DNA of 57,833 nt, from positions 1 to 57,833 of the forward strand of contig JALHNL010000012.1 of the NCBI GenBank assembly GCA_022843545.1, read 5' to 3'. The notes under the pieces were generated by a model that searched no databases, was not told the origin of the DNA, and worked only from the letters and a program-made list of their open reading frames with translations. Positions within the stretch are counted from its first letter, which is position 1; the number at the start of each line of letters is the position of its first letter. The stretch is from Phycisphaerales bacterium. Lineage in GTDB: Bacteria > Planctomycetota > Phycisphaerae > Phycisphaerales > UBA1924. This document shows positions 44,001 through 52,959 of the stretch, one piece after another. The position numbers and the translations under genes are program-made.

Positions 44001-46196
44001 ATGCGCCTCACCCCACCCAGCGAGTGGATGACCGCCCTTGAATCCCGCACGCTGCTGGCCGGCACCGCCAGCGGCACCGAGCCCGACGGCGACCAGTGGC
44101 GGCTGGACCTGACCGGGCCGGGCACGCTCAACGTCAGCACGCTCATGAGCGGCGCGATCAACCAGATCACGCTGGCGGGTACGACCGCCGCGAGTGCCTT
44201 GCGCCTGAGCGTGACGTTCGGGGGCGGGGGAGACGGGCGGGCGACGCTGGCGGGGCTTCAGTCACCCACGCCGCTGAAGTCGGTTGATCTGCTGGCGGGC
44301 GTGCTGGGCTCGGATGATTCGATCACGCTGTCGCAGGTGGGGCGATTCACGCTCGGCGCGGCGTCGGCGGCAGCCGCGATCACACTGGGGGGCGACTCGG
44401 GAACGCGCACGGCGGTCACGCTGGGCACGATCGACCCCGGTTCGTCGGTGCTGGTCGGCTCGCGGGTGACGACACTCTCCGTCACCGGCGCGCTGGGCGT
44501 GCTGTTCAACCTGACCAACGGCGCCGACCGCTTCAACGTCAGCGGCGCCTTCGACAGCGACATTCTCGTGACGCAGAACCTGCTGCCCGTCTCGCTGGGC
44601 GTGGTGTCCTTCGCGCAGGCCTCGGAGGTGGAGATCGATACGCCGGGCGCGATCGGCCGCCTGCTGGCCCCGGAGTTCACGGGCGGGACCAGCGTGGAGG
44701 CGGGCGGGCGGATCGGCGCCATCCGCGTGACGGGCAACCTGAGCGGGCAGTATCGCGCGGCGTCCTTCGGCTCGATCTTCGCTGGGGGCGACAGCGATGC
44801 GGAGTTCTTCTTGGGCGTGCCTGACGCGAGCGCCAAGACCTTCGGCTCGCTGCGCGTGGTGGGGACCGCGGACGGCGTGGGCATCGGCGTGGCGGCGGGG
44901 GGCACGCGGGCGGTGATCGGGTCGATCGACGTGGGCGGATGGCTGGGCGGGACCATCTCCGCCGCGAGGATCGATTCGCTGCGGTCACGCGGGTCGCTGC
45001 AGCCCACCACGGTGAACCTCAACCCCGGCGCGGACACGCGGGCGGCGCTGGGGCGGGCCTCGATCACGTGCACGATGGGCGGGACATGGACGCTCGCCGG
45101 CGTGTCGAACACGGCGACGTCGATCTCCTCGCTGGTCGCGGGGCGGCTGTTGAATCTGTCGCTCTCCAGCGCGGGGCGCATCGGCTCGATCCGCGTCACG
45201 CAGAGCATCCTGAGTTCGCAGGTGGGCATCCTCGCGCCGACGATGGGCTCGCTGCGTGTTCAGGGCGGGATGTCGCTTTCGTCCATCGAACTGACCCTCA
45301 ATGACCCGGCTCGGCCGGCGCTGGGCTCGCTTATCAGCGCGGGGCCGCTCAACGGCGTGGAGGTTGAGAGCGCGGGCGCGATCGGCACCGTGAGGTGCGC
45401 TTCGGCGCTGAGCAGCAACTTCGACGGGCGGTCCATCGGCACGTTCCAGACCGTGCGGTCCGGCGGCTCGACCGGCACGGTTGAAGGCACCGTGATCGAG
45501 ATGCTCGGCGCCGCCGGAACGCTGGCGATGGGCACCGTTTCGATCGCCGGCGCGCTCATCAACTCCCAGCTCGTCGCGGCCGCGGGCGGCGTCCGCGCGC
45601 TGTCGGCCGGGCAGATCAGCCAGTGCATCATCGAGGCCGACTTTGCCACATCGATCAAGACGACCGCCCGCGACGGACAGTCGGGGGACTTCTTCGAAGG
45701 GGCGGTGACCCTTCGCGGCGCGGACTCCGCCGGCTTCGGCCTGCGGTCCGCCTCCTTCGCGGGCAACGTGTTCGGGCTCGACATCACGAGCATCGGATCC
45801 GTCGGCACATTCACCGCGCGGCGGTTTGATCAGGCGTCGCTGATCGCCGGCTCAAACGCGGTCACCAACACCTTCACCGGCGCGGTCCCGCTGGGGCCGT
45901 CGGCCGGGGGCATCGGGCGGTTCACGCTCACCGGCGCGTTTGATCCGCTGAATCCGACGTTGAACTTCGCCGTCATCGCGGGGCGGTTCATCAACTCCGT
46001 GTCGGTCACGCCGGCGATCCCCGCAAACAACGCGACGGCGCCCGGCGAGGACTTCGGCTTCGCCGCCCGCACCTACGGCGTGATCAAACTTCGCAATCAG
46101 GCCGGCGCGCCGCTGCCGATCGCCAACACCAGCAACCCGGGCGATGTGCGCCCGTTCGGCTTGGCCACCGATTTCGTCATCCGCACGCTGCCCTGA
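44001..46196 (+). CDS. LEPR-XLL-like beta-solenoid surface protein
   Basis: A 731-residue protein. It has no ordinary signal peptide but starts with a segment containing A-L-E-S-R-T-L-L-A-G, a variant of the LEPR-XLL motif found at the N-terminus of large planctomycete surface proteins. The rest is built from irregular repeats with the core I-G-S-I/L-R-V-x-G, such as G-R-I-G-A-I-R-V-T-G, K-T-F-G-S-L-R-V-V-G and G-R-I-G-S-I-R-V-T-Q, spaced about 25-50 residues apart, which predicts a beta-solenoid. No enzymatic motif and no C-terminal anchor is seen. Function unknown, probably envelope-associated. Confidence 0.7.
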   Translation: MRLTPPSEWMTALESRTLLAGTASGTEPDGDQWRLDLTGPGTLNVSTLMSGAINQITLAGTTAASALRLSVTFGGGGDGRATLAGLQSPTPLKSVDLLAGVLGSDDSITLSQVGRFTLGAASAAAAITLGGDSGTRTAVTLGTIDPGSSVLVGSRVTTLSVTGALGVLFNLTNGADRFNVSGAFDSDILVTQNLLPVSLGVVSFAQASEVEIDTPGAIGRLLAPEFTGGTSVEAGGRIGAIRVTGNLSGQYRAASFGSIFAGGDSDAEFFLGVPDASAKTFGSLRVVGTADGVGIGVAAGGTRAVIGSIDVGGWLGGTISAARIDSLRSRGSLQPTTVNLNPGADTRAALGRASITCTMGGTWTLAGVSNTATSISSLVAGRLLNLSLSSAGRIGSIRVTQSILSSQVGILAPTMGSLRVQGGMSLSSIELTLNDPARPALGSLISAGPLNGVEVESAGAIGTVRCASALSSNFDGRSIGTFQTVRSGGSTGTVEGTVIEMLGAAGTLAMGTVSIAGALINSQLVAAAGGVRALSAGQISQCIIEADFATSIKTTARDGQSGDFFEGAVTLRGADSAGFGLRSASFAGNVFGLDITSIGSVGTFTARRFDQASLIAGSNAVTNTFTGAVPLGPSAGGIGRFTLTGAFDPLNPTLNFAVIAGRFINSVSVTPAIPANNATAPGEDFGFAARTYGVIKLRNQAGAPLPIANTSNPGDVRPFGLATDFVIRTLP

Positions 46197-46214
46197 ACCC
46201 GCCGGCCGGCGCGA

Positions 46215-47735
46215 TCACTCCTGAGCCAGCAGGTCGGCCAGGATGCGCACGCCCCAGCCGGTGGAGCCCTTCACGAACGCGCCGCTGTCGCTCTCGGCGA
46301 CGTGGACGCCCGCGATGTCCAGGTGGCACCAGGGGACGTTGTCCTTCACGAAGTAGGACAGGAACGCCGCGCCCTGGATGGGGTGGGCCTTGCGGTTGGG
46401 GTTGCTGTTGAGGATGTCGGCGATGGGCGACTTCATCATGTCGCGGTACTCGGCGTGCATGGGCAGGCGCCAGACGCGCTCGCCGCTGGCCTCCGCCGCC
46501 TTCTCCACGCGCGCCCGCAGCGCGTCGTCCTCGCAGAAGAGCCCGCAGAAGGTGCTGCCCAGGGCCACCACCACGCCGCCGGTGAGCGTGGCGAGGTCCA
46601 CGATGTACGCCGGGTCGTCCTTGTCGCAGGCATAAGCGAGCCCGTCGGCGAGCACGAGGCGTCCCTCGGCGTCGGTGTTGGTGATCTCGCAGGTCACGCC
46701 GTTGCGGTAGGTGAGGATGTCGTCGGGGCGATAGGCCTCGTCGGAGACGGAGTTCTCGGCGGCGCAGAGGTACGCCACGACGGGGCGGGCGGGCTTCACG
46801 ACGGTGGCGATGGCGTGCATCGCGCCCAGCACGGCGCAGCCGCCGTCCTTGTCACGCTTCATGCCCACCATCCCGTTGTTCACCTTCAGCGAGAGGCCGC
46901 CGGTGTCGTAGGTCATGGTCTTGCCGATGAGCACGGCGGGCTTGTCCTTGCCCTTCTTGGCCTTCTCGGGGGTGTATTCGAGGCGGATGAAGCAGGGCTT
47001 GTTCTCGCTGGCCTTGCCGACGTTGATGTGCCCGACGAGCTTTTCCTTCTCGAGGTCCTTGCCGGAGAAGACGGTGCACTTGAGGCCCGTCTCCTTCGCC
47101 ATCGTCTTGGCGAGGCCGGCGATGTAGTCGGGCGTGGCGATGTTGGGCGGGGTCTCGCTGAGCGTGCGGCAGTAGTTCACCGACTCCGCCAGGGCCAGCC
47201 CGTGCTCGACGCCAGAGCGGAAGGTCTTCTTGTCGGTGGAAAGCTCGACGGCGGGGCGCTTGTTCTTCTTGTCGTCGGACGTGGCGCTGCCCTTGAAAAC
47301 CATGTTGTCCCACGAGAGCAGGCCGAAGGCCTCGCCCGCGGCGCGTCCGCACGCTGAGGCGTCGCCCTCGGCGCGGGCCACGGCCGGGCCCAGCATCAGG
47401 AACACCTTGCGGTCACGGGTGACGGCGACCCGGCGGGCCACCGTCGCGGCGGCGGAGCGCACGGCGTCGGGCTTGAACTTGTCGCGCTTGCCCAGGCCCA
47501 CCAGCATCACGCGCTTGGGCGCGCCCTCGCCCTCGGGGAACGCCTCGGCCAGCTTGCCGGCCTCGCCCGAACCCTCCGTGCGGGCGGCGGCGGCGCGGAT
47601 CGCGCTGACGTACGGCGCCTTCTTCAGCGGGGCCAGCGCGGCGTCCAGACCGCCCTCGTCGTCCTGGAAAATCCCGAGCACCAGAACGTCGGCGGAAGCG
47701 TGATCAAAGTCGGCAAGCTTGACGGACCGCAGCAT
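46215..47735 (-). CDS. pepA: Leucyl aminopeptidase (M17)
   Basis: A 506-residue cytoplasmic metallopeptidase that removes N-terminal residues from peptides using two metal ions. The C-terminal catalytic domain retains the active-site pattern: I-G-K-x-x-T-Y-D-T-G-G-L-S-L-K (the two Lys and the Asp), M-K-R-D-K-D-G-G, and the signature N-T-D-A-E-G-R-L-V-L-A-D-G. The D-T-G-G form replaces the more common D-S-G-G. The N-terminal macro-like domain is diverged but recognisable (L-V-G-L-G-K). A Lys-rich segment (D-D-K-K-N-K-R) lies near residue 155. AGGAG about 9 bases before the ATG at 47735 supports the start. It is divergent from the GH3 gene. Confidence 0.9.
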   Translation of the reverse strand: MLRSVKLADFDHASADVLVLGIFQDDEGGLDAALAPLKKAPYVSAIRAAAARTEGSGEAGKLAEAFPEGEGAPKRVMLVGLGKRDKFKPDAVRSAAATVARRVAVTRDRKVFLMLGPAVARAEGDASACGRAAGEAFGLLSWDNMVFKGSATSDDKKNKRPAVELSTDKKTFRSGVEHGLALAESVNYCRTLSETPPNIATPDYIAGLAKTMAKETGLKCTVFSGKDLEKEKLVGHINVGKASENKPCFIRLEYTPEKAKKGKDKPAVLIGKTMTYDTGGLSLKVNNGMVGMKRDKDGGCAVLGAMHAIATVVKPARPVVAYLCAAENSVSDEAYRPDDILTYRNGVTCEITNTDAEGRLVLADGLAYACDKDDPAYIVDLATLTGGVVVALGSTFCGLFCEDDALRARVEKAAEASGERVWRLPMHAEYRDMMKSPIADILNSNPNRKAHPIQGAAFLSYFVKDNVPWCHLDIAGVHVAESDSGAFVKGSTGWGVRILADLLAQE

Positions 47736-47842
47736 GCGTTGGCTCCTGTTCGTGCACCGTGAAGTCAGGAGGATAGCCGGTGCCTAGGGCCCTTTCGCAC
47801 CATCGGTCTGATACTCTGCCCGCTCCTGCTGGAGAATGCCTC

Positions 47843-50071
47843 ATGTCGATCCGTGCCCTGTTGCGCTGTGTCCTCTTCGTGGCGGCGATCGCGCTCACAG
47901 GCGCCCCGGCCCGCGCCCTTGAGCCCGACCGCGTGGAGCGCCTGCTGGCCCAGATGACGCTGGAGGAGAAGATCGCCCAGCTCAACCAACGCGGAGGCGG
48001 CGAGCCCCGCGACGCGGACCCGGCCGTGCGCGAGCGCCGGCTGAACGAACTGCTGGCGCTGGCCCGCTCGGGCAAGGTGGGCAGTTGGCTGGGGGCGTGC
48101 GGCGCGGAGCACACGCGCCGGCTTCAGGAAGCCACGCTGGAAGGCTCGCGCCTGAAGATCCCCGCGCTGATGGCGCAGGACGTGATCCACGGCTACCGCA
48201 CGATCTTCCCGACTCCGCTGGCCGAGTCGTGCAGCTGGGACCCCGCGCTGGCGGAGCGCACCGCCGCGGCCGCCGCAAAGGAGGCCCGCGCCGCGGGGGT
48301 GGACTGGACCTTCGCCCCGATGGTGGACATCGCACGCGATCCTCGCTGGGGGCGGATCGTGGAGGGAGCGGGCGAGGACCCGCGCCTGGGCGCCGCCTTC
48401 GCCGCGGCCCGCGTCCGCGGCTTCCAGGGTGACAATCCCGCCGCGCCCGACCGCGTGCTCGCCTGCGCCAAGCACTTCGCGGCGTACGGCGCGGCGGAGG
48501 GCGGGCGCGACTACAACACGGCGGACCTGTCAACGGCCACGCTCGAGCAGGTGTATCTGCCGCCCTTCAAGGCTGCGGTGGACGCGGGCGTGGCGTCGTT
48601 CATGACCGCGTTCAACGAGATCAACGGCGTGCCCTGCTCGGGGAGCGTGCCGCTCTTGCGCGGCGTGCTGCGCTCGCGCTGGGGCTTCGGCGGCGTGGTG
48701 ATCAGCGACTTCGCGTCGATCAAAGAGATGGCGCCCCACGGCTTCGCGGCCGACGAGCGCGACGCGGCCCGGCTGGGGATGATCGCGGGCGTGGACATCG
48801 ACATGATGTCCGACGGGTACGCCGACCATCTGGCCGGGCTGGTGACTTCGGGCGCGGTGCCGATCGCCGTGGTGGACGAAGCGGTGCGGCGTGTGCTCCG
48901 GCTCAAGGAGCGGGCGGGGCTGTTTGACCGAGCGCTGCCCGACCCGGCCCACGAGGCCCGCGTGCTGCTGTCGCCGGAGATGCGCACGCTGGCGCGCGAG
49001 GCGGCGGCGCGGTCGATGGTGCTGCTCAAGAACGAGGCGGGCGTGCTTCCCCTGAAGGATGGGCTGAAGCGGATCGCCGTAGTGGGCCCGCTCGCCGACA
49101 GCGGGCGCGACCTGCTGGGGACCTGGGCGTGCACGGGTCGCGGGGAGGAGACGATCACGCCGCTGGCGGGCTTGCGCGAGTTGGGCGCGGCGCGGGGGTT
49201 TGAGGTCGCCTTTGCGTCGGGGGGCGCCGCGCTGCAGGACGACCCCGCGGCCCGCGCCGCGGCCGTGGAGGCCGCGCGAGGGTCGGACCTGGTCATCGCG
49301 GTGGTGGGCGAGCCCGAGTCGATCACGGGCGAGGGCAACAGCCGCTCGCTGGTGGAACTGCCCGCACCGCAGCAGCGCCTGCTGGAAGACCTCAAGGCCA
49401 CGGGCAAGCCGCTGGTGGTGGTGCTGGTGATCGGTCGGCCGCTGGCGCTGACGTGGGTGGCGCAGAACGCCGACGCCGTGCTGGTGGCGTGGCACGCGGG
49501 CACGGAGGGCGGTTCTGCGCTGGCCGACGTGCTCTCGGGCGCGGTGAATCCGTCGGGTCGGTTGACCACCTCGTTCCCTCGCAACGTCGGGCAGATCCCG
49601 ATCTACTACAACCACAAGCCCACGGGCCGACCGCACAAGCCCGGCGAGCGCTTCGTCACGCGCTACAACGACGTGGAGCAATCGCCGCTGTACCCCTTCG
49701 GGTTCGGGCTCTCGTACACCACCTTTGACCTGCGCGGCGCGCGTGTCAGCCAATCACGCCTGAGCGCAAACGATGCGGTCATTCTCAACGTCGAGGTCGC
49801 CAACACCGGCCCGCGGGCGGGCGCGGAGGTGGTGCAGTGGTACCTGCGCGATCCGCACGCCAGCCAGACCCGACCCGTGAAGGAACTGGTCGCCTTCGCG
49901 CGCGTTGACGTGGCGCCGGGCATGGCCCGGGCCGTGAGCCTCTCGATCCCGGCCCGCGAACTGGGCTTCATCGACGACTCGGGCGCCTGGCGGCTCGAGC
50001 CCGGAACGGTGTACCTCCACGCGGCCGGGGGCAACGTGAGAACGCAGGAAATCGCGATCACGATTGAGTAG
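47843..50071 (+). CDS. Secreted glycoside hydrolase family 3 protein (beta-glucosidase-like)
   Basis: A 742-residue exported enzyme with signal peptide about 1-28 (A-P-A-R-A). The mature protein opens with V-E-R-L-L-A-Q-M-T-L-E-E-K-I-x-Q-L, the usual GH3 start. The catalytic nucleophile is Asp289 in V-V-I-S-D-F. The likely acid/base is Glu497 in T-G-E-G-N-S-R, within the second domain. The C-terminal fibronectin-like domain is present (Y-P-F-G-F-G-L-S-Y-T-T-F). Length and order match BglX-type exo-beta-glycosidases. Substrate specificity cannot be assigned. GGAG lies about 11 bases before ATG 47843; an earlier in-frame ATG at 47780 lacks a signal-peptide context. Confidence 0.9.
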   Translation: MSIRALLRCVLFVAAIALTGAPARALEPDRVERLLAQMTLEEKIAQLNQRGGGEPRDADPAVRERRLNELLALARSGKVGSWLGACGAEHTRRLQEATLEGSRLKIPALMAQDVIHGYRTIFPTPLAESCSWDPALAERTAAAAAKEARAAGVDWTFAPMVDIARDPRWGRIVEGAGEDPRLGAAFAAARVRGFQGDNPAAPDRVLACAKHFAAYGAAEGGRDYNTADLSTATLEQVYLPPFKAAVDAGVASFMTAFNEINGVPCSGSVPLLRGVLRSRWGFGGVVISDFASIKEMAPHGFAADERDAARLGMIAGVDIDMMSDGYADHLAGLVTSGAVPIAVVDEAVRRVLRLKERAGLFDRALPDPAHEARVLLSPEMRTLAREAAARSMVLLKNEAGVLPLKDGLKRIAVVGPLADSGRDLLGTWACTGRGEETITPLAGLRELGAARGFEVAFASGGAALQDDPAARAAAVEAARGSDLVIAVVGEPESITGEGNSRSLVELPAPQQRLLEDLKATGKPLVVVLVIGRPLALTWVAQNADAVLVAWHAGTEGGSALADVLSGAVNPSGRLTTSFPRNVGQIPIYYNHKPTGRPHKPGERFVTRYNDVEQSPLYPFGFGLSYTTFDLRGARVSQSRLSANDAVILNVEVANTGPRAGAEVVQWYLRDPHASQTRPVKELVAFARVDVAPGMARAVSLSIPARELGFIDDSGAWRLEPGTVYLHAAGGNVRTQEIAITIE

Positions 50072-50098
50072 CCGGTCGGCAGCGCGGACGCCGCAGGC

Positions 50099-50629
50099 TC
50101 ACCGCTTCTTGGGCTTGGGACCGTCGTCCTCGTCGTCGTCCAGGTCCAGGTCCTTCAGCAGGTCCGACAGGTCGTCCTTGCTGGGCGGACGGTTCTTGGC
50201 CGCCGGCATGATGGTCGTGGGCTTGGACAAAGGCGGGGGCGAACCCGGAGCGGCGGGCATGTCGTCCTCGGCGTCCTCGTCCTGACCCACCACGCCCGCC
50301 ATGTAGCAGTCCTTGGCGTCGATGTCCTTGGGGTGGCCGCTGATCTTGACCACGAACACCACGGGGCCGACCGTGAGCAGGTCGCCCGGCGAGAGTTCCT
50401 GCTGCCGGACGCGTCGCCCGTTCACGTAGGTGCCGTTGGCCGAGCCCAGGTCGCGGACCATGAGTTCCTCGTCCTCGGCGATGACCAGTTCGCAGTGCTT
50501 GCGCGACACGCTGGGGAGCGGGATGCGGAGTTTGGCCACCTCATCGCGCCCGATGATGGTGTGCTCTTTGTCCAGCCGGAACTCCTTGGCGGAGCCGTCT
50601 TCCTTCACCATGACCAGGACCACATCCAC
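50099..50629 (-). CDS. FHA-domain protein with acidic C-terminal tail
   Basis: A 176-residue cytoplasmic protein read from a GTG at 50629. An FHA phosphothreonine-binding domain fills about residues 1-95, with G-R (27-28), S-R-K-H (42-45) and N-G-T-Y-V-N-G (65-71) all intact. A Pro-rich linker follows, then an acidic tail (D-L-D-L-D-D-D-E-D-D) ending P-K-K-R. An AGGAG about 7 bases upstream decides the GTG start. Such proteins read Ser/Thr kinase signals. No kinase gene is adjacent, so the partner is unknown. Divergent from hemW. Confidence 0.85.
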   Translation of the reverse strand: MDVVLVMVKEDGSAKEFRLDKEHTIIGRDEVAKLRIPLPSVSRKHCELVIAEDEELMVRDLGSANGTYVNGRRVRQQELSPGDLLTVGPVVFVVKISGHPKDIDAKDCYMAGVVGQDEDAEDDMPAAPGSPPPLSKPTTIMPAAKNRPPSKDDLSDLLKDLDLDDDEDDGPKPKKR

Positions 50630-50705
50630 GGGGCGCTCCTTGTCCGGGATCGGGGCCCGGAAGAGGCAACTATCCTGCCGGGGCGGCGGCCCGCCCCTTC
50701 TCGCG

Positions 50706-52010
50706 ATGACCGATGATACCCGTATCCCGCTCGCCACTGCCGGAACCCCCGACCCCGGGCGGCGGGAATCGGCGCGGGCCGTGCTGGGGGAGCCCCGGAC
50801 CTCCCCCCACCGCCAGCCCCACGACCTCGGGCACCCGCCGGCCGGCGCGCTCTACATCCACACGCCCTTCTGCGTTCACAAGTGCCACTACTGCGACTTC
50901 TACTCGTTCGTGGATTCCCGCGACCAGCAGGCCGCGTTTGTGGACCGCCTGATCCGCGAGCTCGACGCCCTGGCCCCCCACTCCGGCCCGCTCGAGTCCA
51001 TCTTCGTGGGCGGCGGCACGCCCAGCCTGCTGAGGGTCGAGCTGTGGTCCCGCGTGCTGAGCGCGCTGCACGCACGCTTTGACCTCACCTCACCCGCGCT
51101 CGAGTTCACCGTCGAGTGCAACCCCGAGTCGGCCTCGCCCGACCTGCTCGCCGCGCTGCGCGCCGGCGGGGTGAATCGCGTGAGCCTCGGGGCGCAGTCG
51201 TTTCAGCCGCGGCACCTCAAGACCCTGGAGCGCTGGCACGATCCGGACAATGTGCCGCTCGCGGTGGAGGCGGCGCGGACGGCGGGCATCGCGCGCCAGT
51301 CGGTCGATCTCATTTACGCCATTCCCGGGCAAACGCTCGCGGAGTGGGAAGACGACCTCCGACGCGCCCTGGCCCTCCAAACCACGCACCTCTCCTGCTA
51401 CAACCTCACCTACGAGCCCAACACGGCCATGACCGTGAGGCTCAAGCGCGGCGAGTTTGAACCGCTCGACGAGGACCTTGAGGCCGACATGTTCGAACTC
51501 ACGGGCGCGATGCTCGCGGGGGCGGGGCTGGCGCGCTACGAGGTCAGCAACTACGCCCGCCCGGGCGACGAGTGCCGGCACAACCTCACCTACTGGCGGC
51601 AGGGCCCATGGCTCGCCGCCGGGCCCAGCGCGTCGGGGCACGTGTGGGCGTCGGCTGATCGCGCGGCGGGCGGGCGGCGCTGGAAGAACACGCCCAGCCT
51701 GGGCGTGTACCTCGACCACGACGACGCCGGGTACGCCCCCATCGCTGACCATGAGCCCGCCGACCCCGCCCGCGCCCTGCGCGAGCGGATCATGACCGGC
51801 ATCCGCCTGGGCGAAGGCCTGGACGCGGGCGCGCTGCTCGACGACGCGGCCCGCGTGCAGCCCGCGTGCGTGCCAACGCTGGAACGCAAAGCCCGCGGCC
51901 TGCGCGACGACGGGCTCCTGCGCATCACCCCCGACCGCTGGACCATCCACGGCCGCGGCTGGCTGCTGGCCGACTGGGTGGCCAAGCAGTTGATGGCGTG
52001 CGTGGAGTAG
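50706..52010 (+). CDS. hemW: HemW-like radical SAM heme chaperone
   Basis: A 434-residue protein. A non-conserved Pro-rich extension of about 45 residues precedes the radical SAM core with C56-x-x-x-C60-x-x-C63-D-F (V-H-K-C-H-Y-C-D-F-Y-S), then V-G-G-G-T-P-S-L-L and N-L-T-Y-E-P-N-T. The core is of the HemN-like type, but the motif H-N-x-x-Y-W near the middle and the length fit HemW, a heme-trafficking protein, more than coproporphyrinogen dehydrogenase HemN. In HemN the cluster motif has one more Cys (CxxxCxxCxC). A TATCCT at 50671-50676 may be its -10 box. Confidence 0.85.
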   Translation: MTDDTRIPLATAGTPDPGRRESARAVLGEPRTSPHRQPHDLGHPPAGALYIHTPFCVHKCHYCDFYSFVDSRDQQAAFVDRLIRELDALAPHSGPLESIFVGGGTPSLLRVELWSRVLSALHARFDLTSPALEFTVECNPESASPDLLAALRAGGVNRVSLGAQSFQPRHLKTLERWHDPDNVPLAVEAARTAGIARQSVDLIYAIPGQTLAEWEDDLRRALALQTTHLSCYNLTYEPNTAMTVRLKRGEFEPLDEDLEADMFELTGAMLAGAGLARYEVSNYARPGDECRHNLTYWRQGPWLAAGPSASGHVWASADRAAGGRRWKNTPSLGVYLDHDDAGYAPIADHEPADPARALRERIMTGIRLGEGLDAGALLDDAARVQPACVPTLERKARGLRDDGLLRITPDRWTIHGRGWLLADWVAKQLMACVE

Positions 52011-52016
52011 GTGGGC

Positions 52017-52084
52017 GCGAATCGCGAATAGCGAATGGCGAATGGCGAATGGCGAAACACCACTCCCCACTCGCCATTCGCGAC
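52017..52084 (+). repeat. Heptanucleotide tandem repeat (GCGAATN) with facing inverted copy
   Basis: Six consecutive 7-base units lie at 52017-52058: GCGAATC, GCGAATA, three GCGAATG and GCGAAAC. Thirteen bases later, TCGCCATTCGCGAC (52071-52084) is complementary to the repeat unit, so the region can fold into a hairpin. It fills the gap between hemW and the phosphoesterase gene. Confidence 0.7.
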
Positions 52085-52102
52085 ACTCCCCCACTCCCGG
52101 AG

Positions 52103-52108
52103 TACCTT
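52103..52108 (+). promoter_or_regulatory. Candidate -10 element (TACCTT) for a leaderless mRNA
   Basis: TACCTT ends 6 bases before a GTG at 52115 and 9 bases before ATG 52118. The spacing favours GTG 52115 as the true start codon of the phosphoesterase gene. Confidence 0.35.
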
Positions 52109-52117
52109 TGGCTCGTG

Positions 52118-52822
52118 ATGCCTTCTCTCACCCTCGCCGGCGAACTCGTCCACCCGCTCCCCCAGCGGGCGCTGTGGTGGCCGGCGCGGAGGGTTCTGTT
52201 CGTCGCGGATGTTCACCTGGGCAAGGCGTCCACGTTCAGGGCTCGCGGGCTGCCCATCGGCGCGGGGCTGTGCGGGGCGATCGCGGCCCGCGATTTGGAC
52301 GTGCTCTCATCGCTGATCGCCGAGCATCGCCCGGTGCACCTGGTGATCCTGGGCGACCTCCTGCACGCGCCGGAGGCCAAGGACCCCGAGGTGCTGGGCG
52401 CGTTCGGGGCTTGGCGCGCCCGTCACCCGGCCCGTGATCTGGCCGTCACGCTCGTCCGCGGCAACCACGACCTCAAGGCCGGCGACCCGCCCGCCGAGTG
52501 GGGCATCGACTGCCGGCCCGAGGGCGTCGCGCTGGGGCCGTTCACGCTCGTGCACGATCCCGCGAACGCCGCGACCAATGGAGCCGAGTGCTACGCGCTC
52601 GCCGGCCACCTCCACCCCGGAGTGGTCATCGAGGCCGGCGGGCGGCGCGAGAAAGCCACATGCTTTTGGTTCGGGTCGCGCGTCGGCGTGCTGCCGGCTT
52701 TCGGACGCTTTACGGGGTGCGTGGCGATCAGGCCCGAACCGGGCGACCACGTTCTGGCGGTGGGCCCGGGCGCGGTATTACCGGTCCCCGGTGTTGTGCC
52801 GGCGCGTGCGCGGGTGATGTGA
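52118..52822 (+). CDS. pdeM: PdeM-like metallophosphoesterase (ligase-associated DNA repair type)
   Basis: A 234-residue cytoplasmic calcineurin-like phosphoesterase. Metal-binding motifs in order: D31-V-H33, G-D80 (I-L-G-D-L-L-H), G-N116-H117-D118 and G163-H-L-H166. The V-A-D-x-H-L-G-K start and short length fit PdeM, a protein typically associated with ATP-dependent DNA ligase and exonuclease/helicase genes of the LhrC-type cassette. Those partners are not in the window, so the repair role is by family only. GTG at 52115 is an equally plausible start. Confidence 0.75.
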   Translation: MPSLTLAGELVHPLPQRALWWPARRVLFVADVHLGKASTFRARGLPIGAGLCGAIAARDLDVLSSLIAEHRPVHLVILGDLLHAPEAKDPEVLGAFGAWRARHPARDLAVTLVRGNHDLKAGDPPAEWGIDCRPEGVALGPFTLVHDPANAATNGAECYALAGHLHPGVVIEAGGRREKATCFWFGSRVGVLPAFGRFTGCVAIRPEPGDHVLAVGPGAVLPVPGVVPARARVM

Positions 52823-52948
52823 ACCTGTTCCGGACCTGACGGAGCGGACATGCATGCATTCGGGGAACCCCGGTGCGAGCATGGACCACCCCGTCGGGGA
52901 GTCCGAGACTGGATGCGAACGGGGCGCTCGCCCTCCGCCTTCAGCTTC

Positions 52949-52954
52949 TATCCG
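52949..52954 (+). promoter_or_regulatory. Candidate -10 element (TATCCG) for a leaderless mRNA
   Basis: TATCCG ends 5 bases before ATG 52960 and no ribosome binding site is seen. Confidence 0.3.
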
Positions 52955-52959
52955 ACCCT

